Counted from the stretch's first letter, positions 1-8,319 are shown. The stretch: 34,407 nt of DNA from Mycolicibacterium agri (GCF_002553505.1 NZ_PDCP01000063.1:1-34407); one strand, 5' to 3'. Made by a program: numbers and translations. Notes: generated by a model from the sequence alone, not told the origin.

Positions 1-70
1 CACGGCAACTCCAGCCTTCCCCGGGCGGGGCCACTTCGAACCGCCCAGCCGGGGCCAATTCGAGTTGACA
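1..70 (-). mobile_element. Probable end of an IS21-family insertion sequence
   Basis: Read on the minus strand, position 70 begins TGTCAACTCGAATTGGCCCC, followed by a second similar block. On the plus strand the repeated core GGGGCCA(A/C)TTCGA occurs at 27-39 and 51-63, 24 bases apart. A TG...CA tip with several short internal repeats just inside the end is typical of IS21-family elements, where IstA binds the repeats. The methylase reading frame upstream matches its family up to this point and then becomes unrelated sequence, as expected for an insertion. Only 70 bases lie in the window, so neither the transposase nor the target duplication can be seen. Confidence 0.5.
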
Positions 71-1824
71 TAGCCATACTCGCGCATTCCTTTGAAGCCG
101 GGACCGCGCAGGTAGCCCGACGTGGTGATATAGCAGACGATTCCGGTGTCGCCGTTGGGCTGATCCCTATTGGCGTCGAAGACTTTCCATGTGCCCCAAC
201 GCCAGAAGTACACGTACAGGTTCTTCAGATTGAATTCGTGGCGGCCGTTGCCTTCAGCTCGGAAATCGTCGAGCGGCTTGTAGGGATCGGCGCCGCTGCC
301 CCGCTCGACCCAACCACCCATCCCTTCGGCACGTTCGCGGTACGGCGGATTGCCGATTACCACCGTCACCTTCGTCTTTGCTTTGACTCGTGCGGCACGT
401 TTGCGGGAGCGGCTGATTAGCTCCAACCCGGAGCCAAGCTGTGTCTGCTCGGCATAGGGATCGTCGAGGGTGTCTGTGACGAACAGGCCGAGCCCGTTGG
501 GAGGCAGAGTGGCACCGATATCGGCCAGCAGGTCAGTGGCGCGCAGCTCGGCGACAGCGAACGGCCCCATCTGCAGTTCGAAGCCGTAGAGCCGGGTGGC
601 CAGGTCGGTCACCGCGCCCGCGACAGCGCCCTTGCCGTCGCGGGCCTCGACGCGGTCCGCGACGTGCTCGATGACCTGCTGAAGATACCCACCAGTGCCC
701 ATCGCAGGATCCGCGATCACCACCGACGGGTCGGCGAACCCCTCGGGTCGGTCCAGTCGTTGAACGAGAACGTCTTCGGACAGGCGCACCATCTGCTCGA
801 TGACCTGATGCGGTGTGTAGTAGGAGCCGGAAAGCTTGCGGAGCTCGGGATCGTATTCCCCAAGGAACCGTTCGTAGAGGTGCAGATATGTATCGCGGTT
901 GCCTGCACGGACTTTCGGCCAGTCGACGGCGCCGATCACGCGTACCAGCAAGTCTAGTGTTACCCGGAAGTCAGCGGCGACGTAGTCGGTGAGCAGCTGC
1001 AGGGCACGTGACATCAAGGAATGCTGCCCGGCCAGCTTGGTGCCGACCTCGTGCAGACTGCCGGCGGCGACAAGATCAATGTTCTCGGTGCGGGCCAGCA
1101 GCAGCGCGAAGGTGACGGCCTGGGCATACCCGTCGGCGAAGACGTCGTCGGTGGCAGTCGGAAACAACAAGGCCCGCCAGTCGCGGGCCAGGCCGTGGAA
1201 CGGCTGATCGGATTCCTTGGCACCCGCGGCGATCGCGCGAGTCTCTTGGGCGAGCTGGTCAAGGACTTCCCCGCGTAGAAGCCGGCACAGCGGTGCGACC
1301 TCGCGAACGAGTGCGACGACGCCGGTGATGTCGACCGGGTCCCACCGCAGAAAGTCAGTCAGCAGGACCTCGAAGTCGTCTCCGCAGGTGAGTTTGGTTC
1401 CCGCGGTACGCAGTGTGCCGCCGGCCAGGTGCACAGGGTCTCCGACAGGACCGCCATGGTGGTAGAGCCGCCACTCGGTTCCATTGGTGTAGATCAAGTT
1501 GGGTAAGTCGCGTTGGCGTTCCCATTGGCGCTTGTTGTGGCCGGTGAACGATTCGGGGTCCAGGTTCGCCCCCGGCTTCTTGACCTCCAGGTAGCCGGTG
1601 ATGGCTCCGTCGACGCGGATCGCGTAATCCGGGCGGACGCCGCGGTCTTTGTCGCTGACTTCGTCGTGAGGGACGACTGTCAGCGACAAATTCTGGCCGG
1701 CGGCAGCGAGCAGTTCTTCTATGGGGGCTCGGATCGCGGCCTCGGCCTCTCCTGGGCCGGCCAGCTTTTTCTTGCAGACATCACCGAGTGCTGATGTCGC
1801 ATCGACGATCCATTGCGCAGGCAT
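1..1824 (-). pseudogene. Single-chain restriction-modification enzyme (PD-(D/E)XK nuclease + N6-adenine DNA methylase), interrupted and partial
   Basis: An open frame runs from the ATG at 1824 to the window edge. The N-terminal domain carries a restriction-nuclease signature, D66 followed by E80-V-K82. A helical region comes next, then an adenine-N6 methyltransferase core with motif I (DPAMGTGG, about residue 373) and motif IV (NPPY, about residue 492). This layout fits type IIG/ISP-like enzymes that cut and methylate with one chain; I see no helicase domain. Native sequence appears to end near residue 585 (position 70), after a GFKGMREY segment, where IS21-like terminal sequence takes over. 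The target-recognition domain expected downstream is therefore lost or displaced, and the enzyme is probably inactive as a specific restriction system. It shares orientation with the immune operon at 2178-4150, which supports a defence island. Confidence 0.75.
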
Positions 1825-2177
1825 ACGTCCTCACCGGCCATTCTGGGCATCTGAGGACATCAAACACTGTCGTCCGTGCAGGGCCCGGTATTTGTTGTTC
1901 CTGGAGCGCCGGTAGACGCCGCCGTACAAGGCATCCTCGCGTCGCGCCGTGCCATCAACGTGGGGAACACCACAGCTAGGCATGGGGGGTTGAATCGGTA
2001 GTCGCTGCCTCTTGGGTAACGGGGCCTCAAGGTCGGGCAAATTGACCGAAACGGCGCAGAGAAGCGGGCAGCGACGGCTCTGAACCGGTCTTACCGCCTT
2101 CGTTCGCCACGCCCTCAGGATTTTCAGCGCTTCCATGAAGGACCGACGTCAGTCGCTAGTTTGCGGCGCCGGGCCGC
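1825..2177. other. Gene-poor stretch between the restriction enzyme and the PycTM gene
   Basis: About 350 bases lie between the PycTM stop and the methylase start. A minus-strand open frame (1831-2136, 101 codons) ends seven bases before the methylase start. Its translation is rich in Arg, Pro and Cys with no domain I recognise, no clear ribosome binding site and no mycobacterial codon bias, so I do not call it a gene. The stretch probably holds the methylase promoter and decayed sequence from island assembly. Confidence 0.4.
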
Positions 2178-2732
2178 TCAGTTGATCGAAGAGTTGTAGA
2201 GGGCTGAGAGCAGTACGGTGACTACGCCGGAAGCGATTGTCACTCCGAACCCATAGACCGCTAGCCTGCAGAAGTAGAACTTGCGTTTGGCCACCTTTGC
2301 TAGGTCGAGTACTTGTTGCCACGCATCCTCTTCGACGTCGTTCTGCTGTGCATGTCTGACGAGCCGCTCGGCGGTGGCATCAGCCACGGACGGCCAAGCG
2401 AATCTATTGAGCCCTTGGTAGGGAATGTCGCTCCGAGGTGCGATTGCTCGTACCACCCAGAACAACGTCCACATGAACGAGAGCACTGTGAGCAGCGCGA
2501 ACCCGCCGACGAGCAGACCAGCGGGGCACGGCCTGCTCATTGCCTTGAAGACAGCGGGAGCACTGCTGTTGAACATTGTCGCTGCGACACCAAGGCCGGC
2601 GGCCAGAATGGTTGCTTTGGTGTCTCCGAAACGCGCCCATCCGGCCATTTGGTCAATGGCCGCAATGCTCCCTGTGCCTTCGGATGTCTGCGGCGTCTGC
2701 CCTTCGCTTGCCGGGTCGGCGTCAGACAGCAA
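2178..2732 (-). CDS. pycTM: PycTM-type membrane effector of a Pycsar anti-phage system
   Basis: With a TTG start at 2732 the protein has 184 residues. It shows the PycTM layout: an amphipathic GDTKATIL entry, a first membrane segment (about 40-56), a second (72-96), a soluble stretch with the family-like NRFAWPSVA and a helical LAKVAKRKF region, and a last membrane segment (156-178). In Pycsar, such effectors respond to cCMP or cUMP and damage the inner membrane, aborting phage infection. The frame is open up to a GTG at 2867, but that start would overlap the E2 gene by 146 bases. The TTG at 2732 overlaps the E2 stop by 11 bases and suggests translational coupling. An ATG at 2648 (156 residues) also keeps all membrane segments. 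The family call is fairly firm; the start is not. Confidence 0.75.
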   Translation of the reverse strand: MLSDADPASEGQTPQTSEGTGSIAAIDQMAGWARFGDTKATILAAGLGVAATMFNSSAPAVFKAMSRPCPAGLLVGGFALLTVLSFMWTLFWVVRAIAPRSDIPYQGLNRFAWPSVADATAERLVRHAQQNDVEEDAWQQVLDLAKVAKRKFYFCRLAVYGFGVTIASGVVTVLLSALYNSSIN

Positions 2733-3339
2733 CGGAATCGACGCCCTCGACCGGCCACTTTCGGGTGATCCGCCACTCGCTGTAGGCAGCCAACCAGTGC
2801 GCCGCCCATGCGGTTGCCGTTGCCACTGTGTGCTGGCTGGGATCCCAGTCGTCACGGTCGGCGACACATAGGCTTCCAGTCGTGAATAGGTGCGGCGGCT
2901 TCTGCCAGCGGCGTCCCGCGTTCGCCCCGAGCCGTGGCTGCGTCACGTGAACCCGCGGTAGACCTTGATCGCGGCGGGTCATGATGAGCACGGTGAACCG
3001 GCCGCGGCCCGTATCGATGACCCCGCCCCAACTTGGCGGAGCCCCGTCGTCTGACGGAAGGTACAGGAACTCCGGGAAGGACTCCTTCATAGCGTCGACA
3101 TGACGGGTGAGCGCCCCATGGTCTGCCCACCAGTCCACATGCGACTGGGCCAACACGTTGTCGGCCTCCTCCTCGCCACCATGAAACCTGTGCGGGGCTA
3201 CGGCGGTAACAGGGCCGTAGTCCCTGTGAACCGGTCCGGAGGGCGTGGTTGTGACGTTATCGAAGACAACCCGCCCAGCGACCGTGACAAATCTGGGCAC
3301 GTGAACGCCGTGATGGCGAAGTAGCGCGGGAATCGACAT
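2722..3339 (-). CDS. E2 ubiquitin-conjugating-enzyme-like protein embedded in the Pycsar operon
   Basis: The protein has 205 residues from the third of three consecutive ATGs (3345, 3342, 3339). The last sits six bases after a GGAG. An upstream ATG at 3387 would overlap the cyclase gene by 35 bases. The C-terminal half carries the bacterial E2 signature: HLFTTGSLCV with candidate catalytic Cys158, a WDPS segment, then TAWAAHWLAAYSEWRITRKW. This matches the Trp- and Tyr-rich tail of the E2-like proteins in CBASS operons. Those proteins form thioester or isopeptide links involving the signal-producing synthase. The N-terminal 90 residues are not recognised. No E1, JAB protease or ubiquitin-like gene is nearby, so this is an E2-only arrangement. 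The start lies 14 bases after the cyclase stop, indicating one transcript. Modification or regulation of the cyclase is inference. Confidence 0.7.
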   Translation of the reverse strand: MSIPALLRHHGVHVPRFVTVAGRVVFDNVTTTPSGPVHRDYGPVTAVAPHRFHGGEEEADNVLAQSHVDWWADHGALTRHVDAMKESFPEFLYLPSDDGAPPSWGGVIDTGRGRFTVLIMTRRDQGLPRVHVTQPRLGANAGRRWQKPPHLFTTGSLCVADRDDWDPSQHTVATATAWAAHWLAAYSEWRITRKWPVEGVDSVAV

Positions 3340-3352
3340 CATCATCTCCAGT

Positions 3353-4150
3353 TCATTGGATTGCGATCCGGCTCGAAGGGTGGCCATCGAGCTGCTCCAC
3401 CGTCCCAGGGATGTGTGGAAGCGTTGTGCGCCAGCGGTAGTCGTAAAAGCGGTAATAACGCACTAGATGATCGCGTTGATACCGCTTCGGGGACTTTTCG
3501 TGTTCAATCAGCTGCGAGTCGGGCAACAATCGCTGCACGCCTTCGCCCACAACCACTTCCCACGACTTTGCCTGTTTCTCGCACTTGGCCGCAAAGTTGG
3601 CCGCGAACCCAATTACGTTCACTTCACTGTGATCCTGGCTTCCGGATCGAACAAACGTCAGCCGTCCGTAGTCGACTCCAGCGCGGGCTTGAACCCGCCG
3701 GATTCCTACCGCCTCGAGCCGCGGGTTCAGACCCTGTTCCACCGCATTCAACGCATGGGCACACGCACCAAGAGCCATCACCGCGTCTGCTTCGGGTTGG
3801 CCCGGCCCAAATCCCGCGAAGAGCCCGTCACCCCGGAGGCCAAGTGGGAATCCGCCAAATCCGGAAACAATCTCGACGAAGGCACTCAGCACCGCGTGCG
3901 CGAGGTCGACTACTGCATCTTCGTCATCCCAAAAGGAGCGCCCGGTGAAATCGGTGAGATCGATGAACGCGACGGCGAGCGAAGCCAGCTTGCGGCCACC
4001 TACCTCAAGCTCTTCGAATTCCGGGTGGCCAAGTGCCTTCGACCGCAGCGACGGGGCCGCAGACGCCTGGATCGACCGGTAACCCGCTTGACGGCGCCAA
4101 TAGTCGCCCATCACGGCATCACCGAACTGATCGGCCGTCAGTACCGTCAT
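3353..4150 (-). CDS. pycC: Class III nucleotide cyclase, PycC-like (Pycsar signal synthase)
   Basis: The 265-residue protein starts at the ATG at 4150, seven bases after a GGAG; the frame stays open upstream to 4243. It is a stand-alone cyclase catalytic domain. The first metal-binding aspartate is D64 in AFIDLTDFTG, the second D108 in LRGDGLFAGFG, and the transition-state asparagine is N185 in GFAANFAAK. The arginine usually four residues further on is a lysine (K189). The aromatic tail (YYRFYDYRW) resembles PycC proteins. PycC enzymes make cCMP or cUMP on phage infection and so activate the effector; a PycTM gene two genes downstream supports that role over housekeeping cAMP synthesis. I cannot tell the base specificity from sequence. 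The C terminus (RIAIQ) lacks the terminal Gly/Ala typical of CD-NTases conjugated by CBASS Cap2. Confidence 0.78.
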   Translation of the reverse strand: MTVLTADQFGDAVMGDYWRRQAGYRSIQASAAPSLRSKALGHPEFEELEVGGRKLASLAVAFIDLTDFTGRSFWDDEDAVVDLAHAVLSAFVEIVSGFGGFPLGLRGDGLFAGFGPGQPEADAVMALGACAHALNAVEQGLNPRLEAVGIRRVQARAGVDYGRLTFVRSGSQDHSEVNVIGFAANFAAKCEKQAKSWEVVVGEGVQRLLPDSQLIEHEKSPKRYQRDHLVRYYRFYDYRWRTTLPHIPGTVEQLDGHPSSRIAIQ

Positions 4151-4284
4151 CGGCAGGCTCCAAATCCATAACCAGGTTGACCCACCAGCGCCGGGCCAAC
4201 GCCTCACAGCGTGACGCCAAGCCTGGTTGCTAGTCCCGAACAAGTATGGCCGAACCCACCGACAACCTATGGGAGGTCGACAAC

Positions 4285-4308
4285 GTGTCGCGGACGCGTT
4301 CGCGACAC
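4285..4308 (-). terminator. Candidate terminator hairpin between the truncated TadA gene and the Pycsar operon
   Basis: A perfect 8-base inverted repeat, GTGTCGCG (4285-4292) and CGCGACAC (4301-4308), has an 8-base loop. It lies 26 bases after the minus-strand stop of the truncated ATPase gene and about 135 bases before the cyclase start. No clear U-tract follows, so it could instead be an operator in the immune operon's leader. Confidence 0.35.
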
Positions 4309-4333
4309 ATCTAGCTGCTGGAATCAGCTTCTG

Positions 4334-5215
4334 CTAACGCCACCAGTCGCTAACCGCGGTGTTGAGGGCGGCCAGCAGATCGACCACCTCGGCGCCGCGG
4401 ACCTCACCGACGACGATCCGGTCTGGCCGCATCCGCAGCGCTTGGCGCACGAGGTCGCGCACGGTGATCTCGCCGACGCCTTCGACATTCGCGGGCCGTG
4501 CGACCAGCTTCACGAGGTGCGGATGATGCGGCGCCAGCTCGGCGGCGTCCTCCACGCAGATGATGCGTTCGTCGGGCGCGACTTCACCCAGCGCGGCCGA
4601 CAACAGCGTGGTCTTGCCCGCGCCGGTGCCGCCGGAGACGAGGAACGCCAGCCGCGCGGCGATGATCCTGTCGAGCAGTGCGGCGGCCTCGGGAGCGATC
4701 GCCCCGGTGCGCGTCAGCGTCGCCAGATCCTGTGTCGCGGGGCGCAGCACGCGCAGCGATAGGCATGTGCCGCCTGTCGCGATCGGAGGCAGCACCGCGT
4801 GCAGCCGGACGGTGAAAGGACCGGCCGCTGCGTTGGTCAGCTGGCCGTCGACCCATGGCTGGGCTTCGTCGAGCCGACGGCCCGCACTGAGCGCGAGCCG
4901 CTGAGCAAGTCGTCGCACGGCGTCCTCGTCAGCAAACTTCAGCGGCGTGCGTCGCAACCCATTGCCGTCGTCGACCCACACGGCATCGGGTGCCGTCACC
5001 AACACATCGGTGGTGCCGTCCGCCGACAGCAGCGGCTCGAGGATCCCGGCGCCGGTGAGCTCCGTTTGCAGCAGCCGCAGGTTGGTCAGCACCTCGGTGT
5101 CGCCCAACACCCCGCCGGACTCGGCGCGGATCGCGGCGGCGACCACGCTCGGGCGCAGCGGGGCCGACTCGGCCGCCAGCCGTTCGCGGACCCGATCGAT
5201 CAACGACTCGCTCAT
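4334..5215 (-). pseudogene. TadA/VirB11-type secretion ATPase, 3'-truncated (Rv3659c-like)
   Basis: The 293-residue frame starts at the ATG at 5215, overlapping the ssd stop by four bases (ATGA). The N-terminal domain and the RecA-like core are present: Walker A GGTGAGKTT at 195-203 and the DRIVVGEVRG Walker B region near 265-274. The family sequence is followed up to AALNT (residue 286), where intact homologues continue into a GHDGG...GTVHAN His box and a C-terminal region. Here seven unrelated residues (AVSDWWR) and a stop follow. The His box needed for ATPase function is missing, and the tadB, tadC and flp genes that follow in M. tuberculosis are replaced by the defence island. The gene is probably non-functional and marks the island or deletion junction near 4355. 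Confidence 0.8.
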
Positions 5216-6279
5216 GCGGCCGACTCCGCCGACGGGTGCTGGGCCAGCACCGCCAGTACCTTCCTGGCGGCGGTGGCCAGCGGCGAGCGCGGACGCAGCC
5301 GTAACCCGCCCCGCTCAAGGCTTTCCGCCACCGCCGGGTGTGGTCGCATCGCCGCCAGCAGCGGCAGCCCGACGATGCCCGCCACGTCAGCCGACCGCAG
5401 CCCGCCCGGCGACGGGCCCCGCACCACAAGGCCGACATTCGGATTGATGGCTTCCAGGTCGGCCGAGAGAGCTTTGGCTGCGGCACACGCCCGCAGGTCG
5501 GCCGTGGTGATAAGGACAACGAGATCTGCTGCGTCGGTGGACATTTCGACGGCCCGCGTCATCCGCCGCGGCAGGTCGCACACCACCGTGAGGCCGCCGC
5601 GCCTGCCCGCGTCGACCACCGCGGCCAGCGGTACCGGCTCGATGTCACTGACCGACCTGGCGCTCGACAGCACACTGAGTCGGTCACGTCGCGGCAGAGC
5701 CTGCCGCAGCGCATCGATGTCGAGCCGACCGTGCTCCAAAGACAAATCAGGCCAACGCAATCCGGGGTCCTTCTCGAGGCCGACGAGAAGGTCGATGCCG
5801 CCGCTCCACGGGTCGACGTCGACGAGCAGCGCGTCGCCCGCCGACAGCGCGAGCGCGGCGGAGAACACCGAAGCGCCTGCCCCGCCGCGGCCCGCCATCA
5901 CAGCGACAGCGGCGCCACGCCTGCCGTCGTCGCGACGCGCTTCCGCCGCCTCCGACAGCGCCGCGACAAGGTTGCTCTCGTCGGCAGGCAGCGTCATCAC
6001 GCGTTGCGCACCGACGGCGATAGCGGCCTCCCAATCGGCGGACCGCGGTTGTGCGCGGGTCAGCACGATGACGTGGCCCCGCCGCGGTAGCCCACTACTT
6101 TCGCAGCGACGAGCCCAAGCGTCGTCGAGGAGCACGGCCGAAGCCCCTGTCCATGCCTGCCGGCTCGGCGATTGGGATGCGTGCACCACGGCGATGCCCG
6201 CCGCTGCGGCCACGCGGTCGACCTCGTCGCGCATCACCGCTTCGGCGACCAACGCCAGCGCGCCAGGGGTTGAGTTCAC
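5212..6279 (-). CDS. ssd: Ssd, septum-site-determining-like MinD/ParA-family protein (Rv3660c orthologue)
   Basis: The protein has 355 residues, near the usual mycobacterial length. An N-terminal receiver-like region is followed by a MinD-type ATPase fold from about residue 122. The phosphate loop is deviant: GRGGAGAS at 130-137 has neither lysine of the KGGxGK consensus. The LLVDVDPWSGG segment follows. Family work in mycobacteria links Ssd to inhibition of septum formation and dormancy-type morphology, while its genomic position, four bases ahead of the TadA ATPase, resembles TadZ/CpaE proteins that localise tad pilus machinery. Because the tad genes are truncated here, persistence of an intact ssd favours a role independent of pili. 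Confidence 0.85.
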   Translation of the reverse strand: MNSTPGALALVAEAVMRDEVDRVAAAAGIAVVHASQSPSRQAWTGASAVLLDDAWARRCESSGLPRRGHVIVLTRAQPRSADWEAAIAVGAQRVMTLPADESNLVAALSEAAEARRDDGRRGAAVAVMAGRGGAGASVFSAALALSAGDALLVDVDPWSGGIDLLVGLEKDPGLRWPDLSLEHGRLDIDALRQALPRRDRLSVLSSARSVSDIEPVPLAAVVDAGRRGGLTVVCDLPRRMTRAVEMSTDAADLVVLITTADLRACAAAKALSADLEAINPNVGLVVRGPSPGGLRSADVAGIVGLPLLAAMRPHPAVAESLERGGLRLRPRSPLATAARKVLAVLAQHPSAESAA

Positions 6280-6459
6280 GCCCCCACACTGCGCGAGTCG
6301 GCGTCACCGATACCAGTGCGTTGCGGCCATCTGTGGATGCGGCGCTAACTGTGGATATCCCCCGCAATCGCTGGCGGTTTACCGCATTCCGCGGTCCAGC
6401 CGTCGGCAATAGCGTCGGGACAGAACGTGACCGACATGCACCACCGAAGGAGTGAACCG

Positions 6460-6978
6460 ATGAAACGCACGGTGTGGCTGTGGTTGTTGGTGATCTTCGT
6501 GGGCATCCAGTTCGGGGCCGGCTTATACGAGAACCTCGCGGTCGTACCGCTGTGGGCCGACGCGTCGGCCGGGCAGGTGCTGGCCGCCATGGAGAGCTCG
6601 GGGATGAAGCGGGCGGGCCGGGCGTTCTGGCCGTTCGTCTCACCCGTGGTGGCGGTGCTCGCCGTCGTCAACGCCGTAGTGGCGTGGCGGTCCGATGTCG
6701 GCTACCGGCGCTGGTGGCTTGCGGCCGGAGTCGCCATGACTGCCTACGCGCTCGCCAGCTACGGGTACTTCGTGCCGCAGATGCTGGCGTTCCAGTCCAG
6801 CGGCCAGGGTTGGTCGGAATCTGAGATCGAGGCGTTCGTGACCTGGTGGACCGGGCTGAACTACGTCCGCATGGTCATCGGCGGCGTCGGATGGCTGTGT
6901 GCCCTACGGGCACTGTCGCTCTCGGGATCCGAGCGGCGAGTCGAACCACGTGAGCAGGAGGCCGCACACGCTGTGTGA
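6460..6978 (+). CDS. DUF1772-like four-helix membrane protein
   Basis: The 172-residue protein starts at the ATG at 6460, seven bases after AAGGAG; an in-frame ATG at 6427 lacks such a site. Four hydrophobic segments are apparent (about residues 5-25, 52-70, 83-105 and 133-150). The last pair is separated by a WWTGLNYVRM motif that resembles DUF1772/anthrone-oxygenase-like small membrane proteins. No metal-binding cluster or clear active site is visible. It stands alone between divergent ssd and the 6C RNA. The function is unknown. Confidence 0.7.
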   Translation: MKRTVWLWLLVIFVGIQFGAGLYENLAVVPLWADASAGQVLAAMESSGMKRAGRAFWPFVSPVVAVLAVVNAVVAWRSDVGYRRWWLAAGVAMTAYALASYGYFVPQMLAFQSSGQGWSESEIEAFVTWWTGLNYVRMVIGGVGWLCALRALSLSGSERRVEPREQEAAHAV

Positions 6979-7084
6979 GGCGTCATGCCGCGACCAGAAC
7001 GTGTTGCAAGACACGCGCCGAAAACGCGATTCCGCAACTTGAGTGAAGTTCCCCATCTATCCGTCGAACGAATTGGGGGCCACA

Positions 7085-7181
7085 TAAAAGGGACGACCCC
7101 CGCCAGGGGGGGAGGAGGCGGAGGTCGTCGTGTATCAGCCCCGGGGGGTCGGGCTGATGCACACCCGGCATAAGCCGAGTA
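7085..7181 (-). ncRNA. 6C small RNA (B11 family)
   Basis: On the minus strand two hairpins have C-rich loops. ATCAGCCC/GGGCTGAT (7151-7158 with 7134-7141) encloses a CCCCCC run. GACGACC/GGTCGTC (7123-7129 with 7092-7098) encloses a run of seven Cs and is followed by CCTTTTAT, a U-tract terminator. Two C-loop hairpins and a length near 95 nt define the actinobacterial 6C RNA, which in M. tuberculosis (B11, ncRv13660c) also lies between Rv3660c and Rv3661. The C-rich loops base-pair with G-rich mRNA sites and affect growth and division genes. Confidence 0.88.
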
Positions 7182-7187
7182 AGCCTC

Positions 7188-7193
7188 ACTATA
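7188..7193 (-). promoter_or_regulatory. -10 box of the 6C RNA promoter
   Basis: The minus strand reads TATAGT, a near-perfect mycobacterial -10 hexamer. It places transcription start near 7181, just before the first C-loop hairpin. A TTGCGC lies 19 bases upstream as a weak -35. Confidence 0.6.
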
Positions 7194-7342
7194 CACACGG
7201 AAAGCCCAAGAGGCGCAAGTACTGGTTGCCCTGGAAAGCACCGATTTGTCCGGACACTGCGCGACCGGTAGCACCCGTTGTGAGCTGCCGTTTTGACGAC
7301 TCGACCGGATCGACCCGGAGAACGCCTTCTATGCTGGGTGTC

Positions 7343-8200
7343 GTGACCGCAACCGACCCGGCGGCGGCAGGGGGTTCAGTACCGCAAACGAAGCCGAAAA
7401 CCGCCCAGCCCGTTCGCACGGCCGCGTTCTTCGACCTCGACAAGACCGTAATTGCGAAGTCGAGCACGCTCGCTTTCAGCAAACCCTTCTTCGATCAGGG
7501 GCTAATCAATCGGCGCGCGGTGCTGAAGTCCACGTACGCCCAATTCTTCTTCCTCATGTCCGGTGCCGACCACGACCAGATGGACCGGATGCGAAACTAC
7601 GTCACCAACATGTGCGCGGGTTGGGACGTCGAGCAGGTCCGCTCGATCGTCGCCGAGACGCTGCACGACATCGTCGATCCTCTGGTCTTCGCCGAGGCCG
7701 CCAACCTGATCGCCGACCACAAGCTGTGCGGGCGCGACGTGGTGATCGTGTCGGCCTCCGGCGAGGAGATCGTCGCTCCGATCGCCAAAGCCCTTGGCGC
7801 GACGCACGCTATGGCGACCCGGATGGTCGTGGAGGACGGCAAGTACACCGGTGAGGTCGCCTTCTACTGCTACGGCGAGGGCAAGGTGCAGGCCATCCGC
7901 GAGCTGGCCGCCCGTGAGGGCTACGACCTGGCGCACTGCTACGCCTACTCCGATTCGATCACCGACCTTCCGATGCTCGAGGCCGTCGGGCATCCCACCG
8001 CGGTCAACCCCGACCGCGCACTGCGCAAGGAGGCCGCCGCGCGCGGCTGGCCGGTGTTGACCTTCACCCGGCCGGTGTCGCTGCGCGACCGCATCCCGGC
8101 CCCGTCGGGCGCCGCCGTCGCCACCACCGCGGCGGTCGGGCTGAGCGCGTTGTTCGCCGGCGCGCTGACGTACTCACTGTTGCGCCGTTTCGCTTTCTGA
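7343..8200 (+). CDS. HAD-family phosphatase, SerB2/CicA-like, with C-terminal membrane anchor (Rv3661 orthologue)
   Basis: The 285-residue protein carries the HAD motif I FFDLDKT (D31 and D33), motif II in VIVSASGEE, and the distal motif AYSDSITDLPML. The family (HAD-IB, phosphoserine-phosphatase-like) removes phosphate from small molecules; mycobacterial members have no settled substrate. A hydrophobic segment near the C terminus (AVGLSALFAGALTYSLL) probably anchors it to the membrane. The frame is open to 7130, but TATGCT at 7330-7335 is exactly seven bases before the GTG at 7343. This fits a leaderless start and the 287-residue length of the M. tuberculosis protein. An ATG at 7331 is the alternative. 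The gene sits between the 6C and Ms1 RNAs. Confidence 0.88.
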   Translation: MTATDPAAAGGSVPQTKPKTAQPVRTAAFFDLDKTVIAKSSTLAFSKPFFDQGLINRRAVLKSTYAQFFFLMSGADHDQMDRMRNYVTNMCAGWDVEQVRSIVAETLHDIVDPLVFAEAANLIADHKLCGRDVVIVSASGEEIVAPIAKALGATHAMATRMVVEDGKYTGEVAFYCYGEGKVQAIRELAAREGYDLAHCYAYSDSITDLPMLEAVGHPTAVNPDRALRKEAAARGWPVLTFTRPVSLRDRIPAPSGAAVATTAAVGLSALFAGALTYSLLRRFAF

Positions 8201-8319
8201 GCCGTCCGACACCGGATCACTTCGTTTCGTGATCCCACCCGACATCCGACCCGACATCCGACTCGATGTAGTAGCTGAGCAAGGGTTCGTAACGACCAGA
8301 TGTCGTGCGTGATTCACCC

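Noticed and set aside
1831..2136. Minus-strand 101-codon frame between PycTM and the methylase
   Set aside because: Arg/Pro/Cys-rich translation, no domain, no ribosome binding site; looks like chance in high-GC DNA.
4201..4222. CRP-like site upstream of the cyclase
   Set aside because: The TCACA...GTGA half-sites point outward, opposite to a CRP box.
4799..6412. Plus-strand open frame of 537 codons opposite ssd and the TadA gene
   Set aside because: Low-complexity Ser/Arg/Ala translation and fully antisense to two recognised genes; a GC-rich shadow.
7130..7342. Upstream part of the HAD frame as coding sequence
   Set aside because: It overlaps the 6C RNA and its promoter and is absent from the M. 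tuberculosis protein; a -10 box favours the GTG at 7343.
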